This document shows positions 25,001-32,093 of a DNA stretch of 64,000 nucleotides, one piece after another. A model generated the notes under the pieces. The model saw only the letters and a list, made by a program, of their open reading frames with translations, made no database searches and was not told where the DNA came from. Origin of the DNA: Luteitalea sp. TBR-22. Its GTDB lineage: Bacteria > Acidobacteriota > Vicinamibacteria > Vicinamibacterales > Vicinamibacteraceae. Each line of letters opens with the position of its first letter. Position 1 is the first letter of the stretch. The position numbers and the translations under genes are program-made. Location of the stretch: positions 4,920,501 through 4,984,500 of the forward strand of contig NZ_AP024452.1 in assembly GCF_016865485.1 (NCBI RefSeq), written 5' to 3'.

Positions 25001-25836
25001 ACGCCGCCGCGATCGAGGCGCCCGACGAGGCGCGGCTGGCGCGGGCGCTGCCCTTCGGCGGCACGTTCCATGCGAAGGTGCCGATGCGCAACTGGCTGCC
25101 CTACGGCAGCGCGTTGCTCGACGAAGGCCTCGAGACGGAGGCCATCGCGGCCTTCGAGCGGGCGTCCCAATCGAGTCCGAGCGCGTCGATCCTGTATCGC
25201 CTCGGGACGCTGCTGGCCAGGCATGGGCAGCGGGCCCGGGCGCGGCAGGCGTTCGAGTCGGCGTTGGCGCTCGACCCGAAGCTGGCCGAAGCCCACAACG
25301 ATCTGGGAACGCTGCTGGCGCAGGACGGCGACCTCCCTGCCGCGGTGGCGCGATTCAAGCAGGCCCTCGCCGCGACACCCGACTACCCGGACGCGCTGAA
25401 CAACCTCGGGTACGCGTTGCTGCTCGGCGGCCAACCGGAGCAGGCCCGGGCGCTGTACGAGCGGGCGCTGCAGTTGCAACCCGACTTCCCCGAGGCGCTC
25501 AACAACCTCGGGTTGATCGCCGGGCGTGCCGGCGACCTGGTCACGGCCGAACGGCGCTTTCGCGAGGCGCTCGCGCGACGGCCGGCGTACGGCGAGGCGG
25601 CCAACAACCTGGCGCTGGCGCTCGTCGCGCAGGGGCGGGCGGCCGATGCGGTGACGCTGCTCGAGGATCTGGTCGCACGGGTGCCTGCCTTCGAGGACGC
25701 CTGGGTCACCCTCGCCAAGTTGCACCTCTCGGCCGGGCGCACCGCCGAGGGCCTGGCGGCGGTGCAGCGCCTGCTGCAGCGCAACCCCACGCACCCGGTG
25801 GGCGTGGCCCTGCTGCGCGAGTACGGACCGCGCTGA
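22042..25836 (+). CDS. FG-GAP/ASPIC-UnbV protein fused to a cysteine-less redoxin and TPR repeats
   Basis: The 1264-residue product has a signal peptide (MRPRHLALALALAIAPVAAQ), FG-GAP/VCBS blades from about 270 to 730 (VGDADGDGFEDLYVA, FADVDSDGDQDLVLA, MADYDRDGHLDAYLC, FLDYDNDGRLDIYTG) and an ASPIC/UnbV domain (about 730-810; IGARVDVEADAVHVTRLVQAG). A redoxin/thioredoxin-like domain follows (about 845-1000), in which the strand that should carry CxxC reads LLVLWRADAAAS, so it cannot do thiol redox chemistry. At least five TPRs (about 1040-1255, e.g. AEAHNDLGTLLAQDGDLPAA) close it. ATGA overlap with the preceding gene indicates coupling. A 7-bp repeat array sits inside the frame near residues 193-203. 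It probably forms a secreted complex with the preceding homologue. Confidence 0.9.
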   Translation: MRPRHLALALALAIAPVAAQQGPAVYQPALTTPESLVPFLEHLEAGKDAFPLERDAERIEARLAQLGQWLRAPAGRATPPPGLFAPEFRGGRLRPDADATPSDAEPLAIHRATVDATPRQDATATLADLRSLVGGATRVTVAEFIVTAIAPVEGGSDLRADVRFEIVTEAAGGARRAHVGTWRMLWRRQAAGNADRGSRIASPTGATAGDDASQLVQWVATAHTVTRSARPLFADVTTHAIDQASAAARQFAVPLDTWMSRLDSVLTRDSNGHHGVSVGDADGDGFEDLYVAQPSGLPNRLLRNKGDGTFEDVTDASGAGLLDDTAQSLFADVDSDGDQDLVLATSLRPLLLRNEGRGRFVVVDGAFTFASPLQGVLTGVTMADYDRDGHLDAYLCVYSYFFGAGEDKAGTPMPYHDARNGPPGVLFRNDGTGRFVDATAEAGLDVGNDRYHFAGAWADFDEDGWPDLLVANDFGTKNLYRNLGRQGGRVRFEDVAARAGVLDHGAGMSAAFLDYDNDGRLDIYTGNMWAAPGQRVTAAPTFMPDAPADVREAYRRHARGNGLFRNRGDGTFDDRSVEAGVTMGRWAWASDALDVDGDGWQDLYVANGMLSRGDGDRDLESYFWRQVVARSPLTRITGAPYDDAWRAINMRLVHGSIASRQRNVLYRNDRAGRFDDVSGVTGLDLDQDGRSFASLDLDRDGDPDLAIMAARQAPHLRIVRNDHPARPAIALRLVGTRSNRDAIGARVDVEADAVHVTRLVQAGSGFLSQHSREVLVGLGASRAIRKVVVTWPSGLRQEFTDVAIDARYRLVEGGALESTPMTRGASMAPPSPVSAAPAAPPTTTWFYRPVPAPAFTATDLTGTTRSLAALQGRPALLVLWRADAAASVRAVAEVASAQRRLEAGGITAIAIALDPPDAGARVRAAAPAGLPVVHASRELAYTWAITWRHLFMNRPPVPLPAALLLDGSGAIVRAWRDTIDADAVLRDAAAIEAPDEARLARALPFGGTFHAKVPMRNWLPYGSALLDEGLETEAIAAFERASQSSPSASILYRLGTLLARHGQRARARQAFESALALDPKLAEAHNDLGTLLAQDGDLPAAVARFKQALAATPDYPDALNNLGYALLLGGQPEQARALYERALQLQPDFPEALNNLGLIAGRAGDLVTAERRFREALARRPAYGEAANNLALALVAQGRAADAVTLLEDLVARVPAFEDAWVTLAKLHLSAGRTAEGLAAVQRLLQRNPTHPVGVALLREYGPR
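22621..22646. repeat. 7-bp repeat array inside a coding region
   Basis: GCGGATC, GGGGATC, GCGGATC, GCGAGCC follow in register. This is the reverse complement of the unit type seen at 16062-16107 and 1069-1089. It is read in frame as NADRGSRIASP within the FG-GAP/redoxin/TPR protein, in a stretch that looks like a linker. Confidence 0.65.
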
Positions 25837-25868
25837 CAGGACACTTCGGCACGCCCGCAAACAGTGGC

Positions 25869-25898
25869 TTGACAACTGCCATCCAACGTCGATATCGT
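25869..25898 (+). promoter_or_regulatory. Candidate sigma-70 promoter of the Oar-like receptor gene
   Basis: TTGACA (25869-25874) and TATCGT (25893-25898) are separated by 18 nt, and lie 69 nt before the ATG at 25967. The -35 matches consensus fully; the -10 matches 4 of 6. Confidence 0.5.
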
Positions 25899-25966
25899 CG
25901 GCGCGCTTCGTCTCACTGTGAGTCAAACCGGCATCGCCATTTGCGTGCGCGATGCGAGGAGGAACC

Positions 25967-28900
25967 ATGTCCTTCCACCGAAGGCTCCAAGGCCTCGTGC
26001 GCGTTGCGCTCGCGGGTCTCCTGGTGCTGGCGGGAGCGACGGGCACTCGGGCCCAGACCACGAGCGCCTCCGTCACCGGCAGCGTCAGCGACCAGCAAGG
26101 CGGCATGCTCCCGGGCGTCACCGTCACTCTCACCAGCAGGACCCAGGGCAACGCCCTGACCGCCGTCACCGACGAGAATGGCCGCTTCACCTTCGCCATC
26201 GTCCGTCCCGACACCTACACGCTCAGCGCCGCGCTTCAGGGGTTCAAGACCCTCGAGCAGACCAACTTCGTCGTCAACGCCAACGACCGCATCACGGTCC
26301 CGACGATGGGGCTCGAGGTCGGGCAGATGTCGGAGGAAGTCACCGTTTCCAGTCGCGTGAGCGAGTTGCAGACGACCAACGGCGAGCGCTCGTTCGCGCT
26401 CGAGAACAAGGCGCTCACCAGCATCGCCAACAACGGCCGTCAGTTGTTCAACTTCGCCAGGCTCGTGCCGGGCGCGTTGCCCCAGGGCACGTCAGGCACG
26501 GAAGTCGGCTCGGTCAGCGGCTTCACCGTCAACGGCATGCGCCCGAACTCGAACAACATGACCATCGACGGTGTCGCCAACATCGACACCGGCGACAACG
26601 GCGGCAACATGGCGACCACCAACATCGACTCGGTCGCCGAGTTCAAGGTGCTCACCAACTCGTACGCCGCCGAGTACGGCCGCGCCACCGGCGCCCAGGT
26701 CCAGGTGGTCACCAAGAGCGGGTCGCGAGAATTCCACGGGTCGGGCTACTGGTATGGCCGCCGCTCCGACTGGAATGCCAACTCGTGGACCAACAAGCGC
26801 GTCACTCCCGAGATTCCCAAGGTCAAGGCCAATCGTAACGACGGCGGCTACACCATCGGCGGCCCGGTGTTCTTCCCCGGCTTCAACGAGGAGAAGAAGA
26901 AGCTGTTCTTCTTCTTCAGCCAGGAGTACCAGCGCCGCACCGACCCGCTCGCCAGCGCGCGCGAGACCCGCGTGCCGACGGCCCTCGAACGTCAGGGCGA
27001 TTTCTCGCAGAGCGTGGACGCCAGCGGCAACCGCTTCAACCTGATCCGGGACTACACCACAGGGCTGCCCTGCACTGCCGCCGACACGCGTGGCTGCTTC
27101 CAGGACGGCGGCGTGCTCGGGAAGATTCCAGCCAATCGCCTGTATCAGCCCGGCCTGGCGATTCTGAACATCTACCCCGACCCCAACGCTTCAGGCCTCG
27201 GCGCCGGCATGAACTTCACCAGCCAGGACGCCACCAGCTCGCCGCGGCGTGAAGACCTGTTGCGGATGGATTACCAGATCACCGACAAGTGGCGCGTGAC
27301 CGGCCGCTACATGAACACCAACTTCACCCCGCTCCAGGCCTACGGTACGACCTGGGCTGGCAACGGCAGCGACCAGCTGCCGCTTCCGGTGCAGCACAGC
27401 CTGCCGGGCAAGAACTACATGCTGTCGACGACGATGGTCCTCAACAACTCGACATCCCTCGAAGCCAGCTGGGGTCGGGCTGCCAACTCGTTGAACTACG
27501 ACATGAAGCTGGACAAGCTGTACCGCGCCAATTCCGGTACCGCCGGCCTGCCCTACCTGTTCCCGGATGCGGTGCAGGGTGACTACGTGCCGTGGTTCCA
27601 GTTCCGTGGCGGCCGCACCGCCAACGCCGGCCAGTACCAGACCGACCGCGGGCCGTTCACCAACGAGAACATCACCCACGACGTCATCGCCAACATCACG
27701 AAGGTGTGGGGCTCGCACAACTCCAAGGCCGGCGTCTACTACCAGAACAGCTACAAGCCGCAGAGCATCTTCGCGAGCTTCAACGGCGCCATCAACTTCG
27801 CCGACGACGCCAACAACCCGTTCGACACCGGTTACGGGTATGCCAATGCCGCGACCGGCGTCTTCAACACCTACACGCAGGCCAACAAGTTCGCCATCCC
27901 GGAGTGGCGGTACACGAACTTCGAGTACTACGTGCAGGACAACTGGCGCGCCGGCAGGAAGTTCACGCTCGACTACGGCGTGCGCTTCTACCACTTGTCG
28001 CCGCAGTGGGACCACACCGAACAGGCCTCCAACTTCCTGCCCGACCAGTTCAACGCGTCGCAGGCGGCGCGGCTGTTCCGTCCGGTCTGTCTCAATGCCT
28101 ATCCGTGCTCGGGCGCCGATCGCCGCGGCATGGATCCGCGCCTCATCGCCCAGGGTGTCGCCCCGACGGCCGCCAACACGGTCGAGGGCCGCTTCATCGG
28201 CCGGCTGACGCCTGATTCCAACCGCTTCAACGGCGCCTTCCAGGCCGGCCAGGGCATCAACCCCGAGCTGCAGGACGGCACGGCGTTCCAGATCTCGCCG
28301 CGCGTCGGCTTCGTCTACGACCTGACGGGCGAAGCGGTGACGATTCTGCGCGGCGGCTGGGGCATCTTCTACGACCGGCCGCAGGGCAACATGGTGTTCG
28401 ACATGATTGCCAACGCCCCGGGCGTGCTGAACTCCACGGTCCAGTGGGGAACGCTGCAGAGCCTCACCTCCGGCGGCAGCGACCCGAACCCGGTGCTGGC
28501 GATGAACCCGACGGTCTACGGATTCAACCCGCCGAAGACGACGCAGTGGAACATCGGCATGCAGCGCAAGCTGTTCAAGAACTTCATGTTCGACCTGGCG
28601 TACGTCGGCAACACGTCGGACAACCTGCTGCGCCAGCAGCAGATCAACGCCCTGCCGTTCGGCGCGACCTTCCAGGCGGCCAACCAGGATCCGACGCGCG
28701 CCCCGAGCGCGACGCCGGGGGCGACGGCCCTGCCGGCCGACCTGCTGCGGCCCTACCCGGGCTACGGCAACATCCGGATGTGGGACTACACCGGCTACGG
28801 CAACTACCACTCGCTGCAGACCGGCATCAACCGTCGCTACGACAACGGGTTCATGTTCTCGTTCTTCTACGTCTGGTCGAAGGCCCTGGCCATCAACAGC

Positions 28901-29581
28901 ACCGATGGCTCGGCCGGCGTGCCGAACCTGAGCGAAGCGGAGACCCGTCGTCTCGACTACTCGCTGACCGACTACGATCGCCCGCACAACTTCTCCACCA
29001 ACTTCGTCTATCAGACGCCGGAACTGAGCCAGTCCAAGCTGCTGGGCCTGTTCACCAACAACTGGCAGATTTCGGGTGTCTACTTCTGGACGAGCGGGCG
29101 TCCGTACGGCGTCGGCTTCAACATCCCCGGCATCGGCGCCACCAACCTGACCGGCACCGACACCCCGAACGCACGCATCGTGCTGACCTGCGACCCGGGC
29201 AACGGCTGGAGCGACGACCCGTATCGTCAGTTCAACACCGCGTGCTTCGCGCCGCCGAAGCCCGGCAGCGACGGCGCCGAGTCGGCACGCTTCTTCGTGC
29301 GCGCGCCGCCAATCAACAACCTCGACCTCTCGCTCTCGAAGACGTTCGCGCTGCCGAGGAACATGCGGTTCGAGCTCCGCGTCGACATGTTCAACGCCCT
29401 GAACCACACGCAGTTCACCGGCGTCAACGCGACGGCGAACTTCGCGAGCCTGACCGACCCGACCATCACCAACCTGCCGTACGACAACAACGGCAACCTG
29501 GTACGGCCGCAGGGCTTCGGCGCCATCAACGGGGTCGCGCCGGCCCGCAACCTGCAGGTGATGACGCGCTTCACCTTCTAG
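25967..29581 (+). CDS. Oar-like TonB-dependent receptor (CarboxypepD_reg plus plug and barrel)
   Basis: The 1204-residue product has a signal peptide ending near TRAQ, a CarboxypepD_reg domain (about 33-112; TGSVSDQQGGMLPGVTVTL ... TVTDENGRFTFAIV), a plug (about 120-260; SGFTVNGMRPNSNNMTIDGV, FKVLTNSYAAEYGRATGAQV, VVTKSGSREFHGSGYWYGR) and a long barrel ending in LQVMTRFTF with the C-terminal Phe expected for BAM assembly. This Oar branch is expanded in Acidobacteriota and usually linked to polymer or glycan uptake. The start is the ATG with GAGGAGGAACC immediately before it; an ATG 15 nt upstream would place the ribosome site inside the coding sequence. A strong terminator follows at 29628. 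Confidence 0.95.
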   Translation: MSFHRRLQGLVRVALAGLLVLAGATGTRAQTTSASVTGSVSDQQGGMLPGVTVTLTSRTQGNALTAVTDENGRFTFAIVRPDTYTLSAALQGFKTLEQTNFVVNANDRITVPTMGLEVGQMSEEVTVSSRVSELQTTNGERSFALENKALTSIANNGRQLFNFARLVPGALPQGTSGTEVGSVSGFTVNGMRPNSNNMTIDGVANIDTGDNGGNMATTNIDSVAEFKVLTNSYAAEYGRATGAQVQVVTKSGSREFHGSGYWYGRRSDWNANSWTNKRVTPEIPKVKANRNDGGYTIGGPVFFPGFNEEKKKLFFFFSQEYQRRTDPLASARETRVPTALERQGDFSQSVDASGNRFNLIRDYTTGLPCTAADTRGCFQDGGVLGKIPANRLYQPGLAILNIYPDPNASGLGAGMNFTSQDATSSPRREDLLRMDYQITDKWRVTGRYMNTNFTPLQAYGTTWAGNGSDQLPLPVQHSLPGKNYMLSTTMVLNNSTSLEASWGRAANSLNYDMKLDKLYRANSGTAGLPYLFPDAVQGDYVPWFQFRGGRTANAGQYQTDRGPFTNENITHDVIANITKVWGSHNSKAGVYYQNSYKPQSIFASFNGAINFADDANNPFDTGYGYANAATGVFNTYTQANKFAIPEWRYTNFEYYVQDNWRAGRKFTLDYGVRFYHLSPQWDHTEQASNFLPDQFNASQAARLFRPVCLNAYPCSGADRRGMDPRLIAQGVAPTAANTVEGRFIGRLTPDSNRFNGAFQAGQGINPELQDGTAFQISPRVGFVYDLTGEAVTILRGGWGIFYDRPQGNMVFDMIANAPGVLNSTVQWGTLQSLTSGGSDPNPVLAMNPTVYGFNPPKTTQWNIGMQRKLFKNFMFDLAYVGNTSDNLLRQQQINALPFGATFQAANQDPTRAPSATPGATALPADLLRPYPGYGNIRMWDYTGYGNYHSLQTGINRRYDNGFMFSFFYVWSKALAINSTDGSAGVPNLSEAETRRLDYSLTDYDRPHNFSTNFVYQTPELSQSKLLGLFTNNWQISGVYFWTSGRPYGVGFNIPGIGATNLTGTDTPNARIVLTCDPGNGWSDDPYRQFNTACFAPPKPGSDGAESARFFVRAPPINNLDLSLSKTFALPRNMRFELRVDMFNALNHTQFTGVNATANFASLTDPTITNLPYDNNGNLVRPQGFGAINGVAPARNLQVMTRFTF

Positions 29582-29627
29582 TCAGCCTCCGGGCGCAAGG
29601 CGCCCTGGGCTGACAACGTTCACGGCC

Positions 29628-29667
29628 GAGCCCGGCCCTCCACCTGGGGGGCCGGGCTCGTTTCGTT
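29628..29667 (+). terminator. Rho-independent terminator of the Oar-like receptor gene
   Basis: GAGCCCGGCCC (29628-29638) pairs perfectly with GGGCCGGGCTC (29649-29659) around a 10-nt loop, followed by GTTTCGTT. It lies 47 nt past the stop codon. Confidence 0.85.
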
Positions 29668-29690
29668 CCGGCAGCCATGTTCCGGAGCCT

Positions 29691-29746
29691 GAAATGCCGA
29701 ATGCTGAACCCGAGGCCGAAGGGCGAATGACGAAGGCCGGAGGACG
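29691..29746. repeat. Degenerate 7-bp tandem array before the PHP hydrolase gene
   Basis: Eight successive 7-mers read GAAATGC, CGAATGC, TGAACCC, GAGGCCG, AAGGGCG, AATGACG, AAGGCCG, GAGGACG. Unit identity is low but the period is regular. It is placed between the terminator at 29628 and the GTG start at 29764. Confidence 0.5.
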
Positions 29747-29763
29747 CAGGTAGACTCGGCGCC

Positions 29764-31791
29764 GTGCCCACCCGTCTCCGCGTCCTGCCGCGCCTCGGTG
29801 CGGCTGCGCCCCTGTTGGCCGTGTCTGCCGCGCTTGCGGCGTCGCAGCCGCCGGGCACCGCGGTCGGGCCACCGGCCACCGGACAGGACCTGTTGGCGCA
29901 GCCCACGCACCTGGGCATCGCCGGGCGGCCCGAGTGGGACTGGTTCAGGGGACGGACGCCGGTCGGCGAGTCCCTCACGCTGACCTTCGATTCGCGCCCG
30001 AACTCCGGCGAGTACACGCTGATCGTGCGCCAGCAGGACGTCAAGGAAGGGTGGGCCGTCGAGCTGAACGGCCGACCGCTGGGCACGCTGGTGCGCATGG
30101 AGGCCAGCCTCGTGCATGCGCTCCCGGTGCCGGCCGGCGCGCTGCGCGAGGGCGCCAACACGCTGCGCATCGCCTGCCGCACGCCCGGCGACGACATCCT
30201 CCTGCACGACGTCCGCCTCGAGCCCGTGCCGCAGGAGACGCTTCTCACCGCCGCGTCGCTCCGCGTCCGCGTCCTCGGCGACGACGGGGAGCCGCTGCCG
30301 GCGCGGGTGACGGTGGTGGACGAGTCCGGATCGCTGGCCGCGCTGCGGCCGCTGCCCGGACCGCGGCAGGCAGTGCGACCGGGCGTCGCATACGTCGCCA
30401 CCGATCCGGCGATCGTCGGCCTGCGACCCGGCACCTACCAGATCAGCGCGACGCGCGGACCCGAGTACGGGCGGCACCGGGCGACCGTCACCCTCCGCGC
30501 CGGTGACGCGCGGGAACTGGACCTGCGCCTGTCGAGGGAGGTGCGCACCGACGGCTGGGTCGCCGCCGACACGCACATCCACACCCTCGAGGTGAGCGGC
30601 CACGGCGACGCCTCGCTGGCCGAGCGGGCGCTCACGCTGGCCGGTGAGGGCGTGGAACTGGCCATCGCCACCGAGCACGACGTGCAGGCCGACTATGCCC
30701 CCACCCTGCACGCGACGGGCGCGTCGGGATCGGTGACGCCCGTGGTCGGCACGGAAGTGACCACCAAGACCGGGCACTTCAACGTGTTCCCCGCCATCGC
30801 CGGCCACAGGGGCGTGGAAGGCCCCGTCACCGTGCTGAACCACCCGCACGACACGCACGCGGGCTTCACGCCGTTCGACGGAAGCCACTTCAACGCCGCG
30901 ACCGGCGCGAGCCGCGACCTGCCGCGCGCCTTCACCGCGATGGAGGTGGTCAACTCGGGCGCGATGCGGTCGGACTGGATGGAGCCCGTCCGCAGCTGGT
31001 TCGCGCTGCTCAATCGCGGCCTGCGCATCACCCCCATCGGCGCCAGCGACTCCCACGATGTGAGTCGCTTCATCGTCGGTCAGGGGCGCACCTACGTGCG
31101 CGCGCCGGACGGGGACGCCAGACGCATCGCGGTATCGACCGCGGTGGAGAGCCTTCGAGCGGGGCGCGTGATGGTGAGCCTGGGGCTGTTCGCGGAGGCG
31201 CGGATCGGTACGGCCGGCCCCGGCGACCTCGTCGATGCGCGCGCCGCCACGGTGGTGGAGGGGACGGTGTCGGGCGCCACGTGGGTGCGCGCCGACCGCG
31301 TGACGCTGTTCGTGAACGGCGTCGAGGCAGCCCACGCGCCCATCGGCGGCGTCCTCGCCGGGCGGGTGCGCAAGGCCGACGTTCGCTGGCCACTGCCGTC
31401 ACGGCGGCACGACTACCACGTGGTGGTGATCGCGCGCGGGCCGGGCGTCACCGATCCATCCTGGGCGATCCCGACGCCCTACCAGCCCACCGCACCGACG
31501 TGGAGCCCGGTGGTGTTCGCCCTGACGGCGCCGATCTACGTCGACGCCGATGGCGACGGCGTGTTCTCGTCGGCCCGCGACTACGCGGGCCGGCTCGTCG
31601 AGGCCCACGGTGCATCGCTGCCGGCGCTCTTCAGGGCGCTCGCCAGCCACGATGCCGTGGTGTCCTCGCATGCCGCGGAACTGCTCGAAGCGCGCGGCGT
31701 GGACCTCGCGGGTGAGGACGTGCGGCGTGCGCTGAGGGTCGCGGCCGTGCCGGTGCGAGCCGGTGTGGCGGCGTACCTCGCGGCGAAGTGA
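29764..31791 (+). CDS. CehA/McbA-type secreted metallohydrolase with PHP domain
   Basis: The protein has 675 residues: signal peptide (about 1-26, ending AALAASQ), two beta domains (about 45-160 and 165-255) and a PHP-type metal-dependent hydrolase (about 262-520). Metal ligands are visible as ADTHIHT (H271, H273), ATEHD (E304, H305), GTEVTTKTGHFNVF, NHPHD (H360, H362) and GASDSHD (D429, H431). Family members hydrolyse carbamates, phosphoesters or unknown substrates in the periplasm; CehA and McbA themselves act on carbaryl. It lies between two Oar-like receptor genes. The GTG at 29764 is preceded by AGG at a long distance, so the start is moderately sure. Confidence 0.88.
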   Translation: MPTRLRVLPRLGAAAPLLAVSAALAASQPPGTAVGPPATGQDLLAQPTHLGIAGRPEWDWFRGRTPVGESLTLTFDSRPNSGEYTLIVRQQDVKEGWAVELNGRPLGTLVRMEASLVHALPVPAGALREGANTLRIACRTPGDDILLHDVRLEPVPQETLLTAASLRVRVLGDDGEPLPARVTVVDESGSLAALRPLPGPRQAVRPGVAYVATDPAIVGLRPGTYQISATRGPEYGRHRATVTLRAGDARELDLRLSREVRTDGWVAADTHIHTLEVSGHGDASLAERALTLAGEGVELAIATEHDVQADYAPTLHATGASGSVTPVVGTEVTTKTGHFNVFPAIAGHRGVEGPVTVLNHPHDTHAGFTPFDGSHFNAATGASRDLPRAFTAMEVVNSGAMRSDWMEPVRSWFALLNRGLRITPIGASDSHDVSRFIVGQGRTYVRAPDGDARRIAVSTAVESLRAGRVMVSLGLFAEARIGTAGPGDLVDARAATVVEGTVSGATWVRADRVTLFVNGVEAAHAPIGGVLAGRVRKADVRWPLPSRRHDYHVVVIARGPGVTDPSWAIPTPYQPTAPTWSPVVFALTAPIYVDADGDGVFSSARDYAGRLVEAHGASLPALFRALASHDAVVSSHAAELLEARGVDLAGEDVRRALRVAAVPVRAGVAAYLAAK

Positions 31792-31895
31792 ATCGGGGCG
31801 GCCTGCGTCGTTGGGCCGTCGGCCTTCGTGAGCGTCGCCCAAGGGCGACGCCTACACCTGCACCTGCCCCGCCCCCCCTTCACCTGCCCTTCTGC

Positions 31896-32013
31896 CCTTC
31901 TACCTTCTACCTCCGCCTTCCGCCTTCCGCCTTCTACCTTCCACCTTCTGCCTTCTGCCCTGAGCCCTGAGCCCTGAGTCCTGAGCCCTGCGCCTTGCGC
32001 CGTGAGCCGTGAT
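31896..32013. repeat. Long degenerate 7-bp tandem array in the 302-bp gap after the PHP hydrolase
   Basis: Seventeen units run in one register with a single 6-bp slip: CCTTCTA, CCTCCG, CCTTCCG twice, CCTTCTA, CCTTCCA, CCTTCTG twice, then CCCTGAG three times, TCCTGAG, CCCTGCG, CCTTGCG, CCGTGAG, CCGTGAT. The unit changes step by step while the period is kept. Looser C/T-rich sequence precedes it from 31860. The rest of the gap holds only the terminator at 32041. Confidence 0.85.
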
Positions 32014-32040
32014 CATCCGCGGCATCACCAGTGCCCACGA

Positions 32041-32077
32041 AAAAAGCCCGGCCCTCACGTGGAGAGCCGGGCTCTTC
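32041..32077 (-). terminator. Rho-independent terminator of the second Oar-like receptor gene
   Basis: On the minus strand AGCCCGGC (complement of 32074-32067) pairs with GCCGGGCT (complement of 32053-32046), and a run of six T follows (32046-32041). It lies about 17 nt past the stop codon. The stem repeats that of the terminator at 29628. Confidence 0.85.
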
Positions 32078-32093
32078 TGGCCGAGCGAGCAGT

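Noticed and set aside
31896-32013. Possible CRISPR array
   Set aside because: The repeats are 7 bp and directly adjacent without spacers, and no cas genes are in the window.
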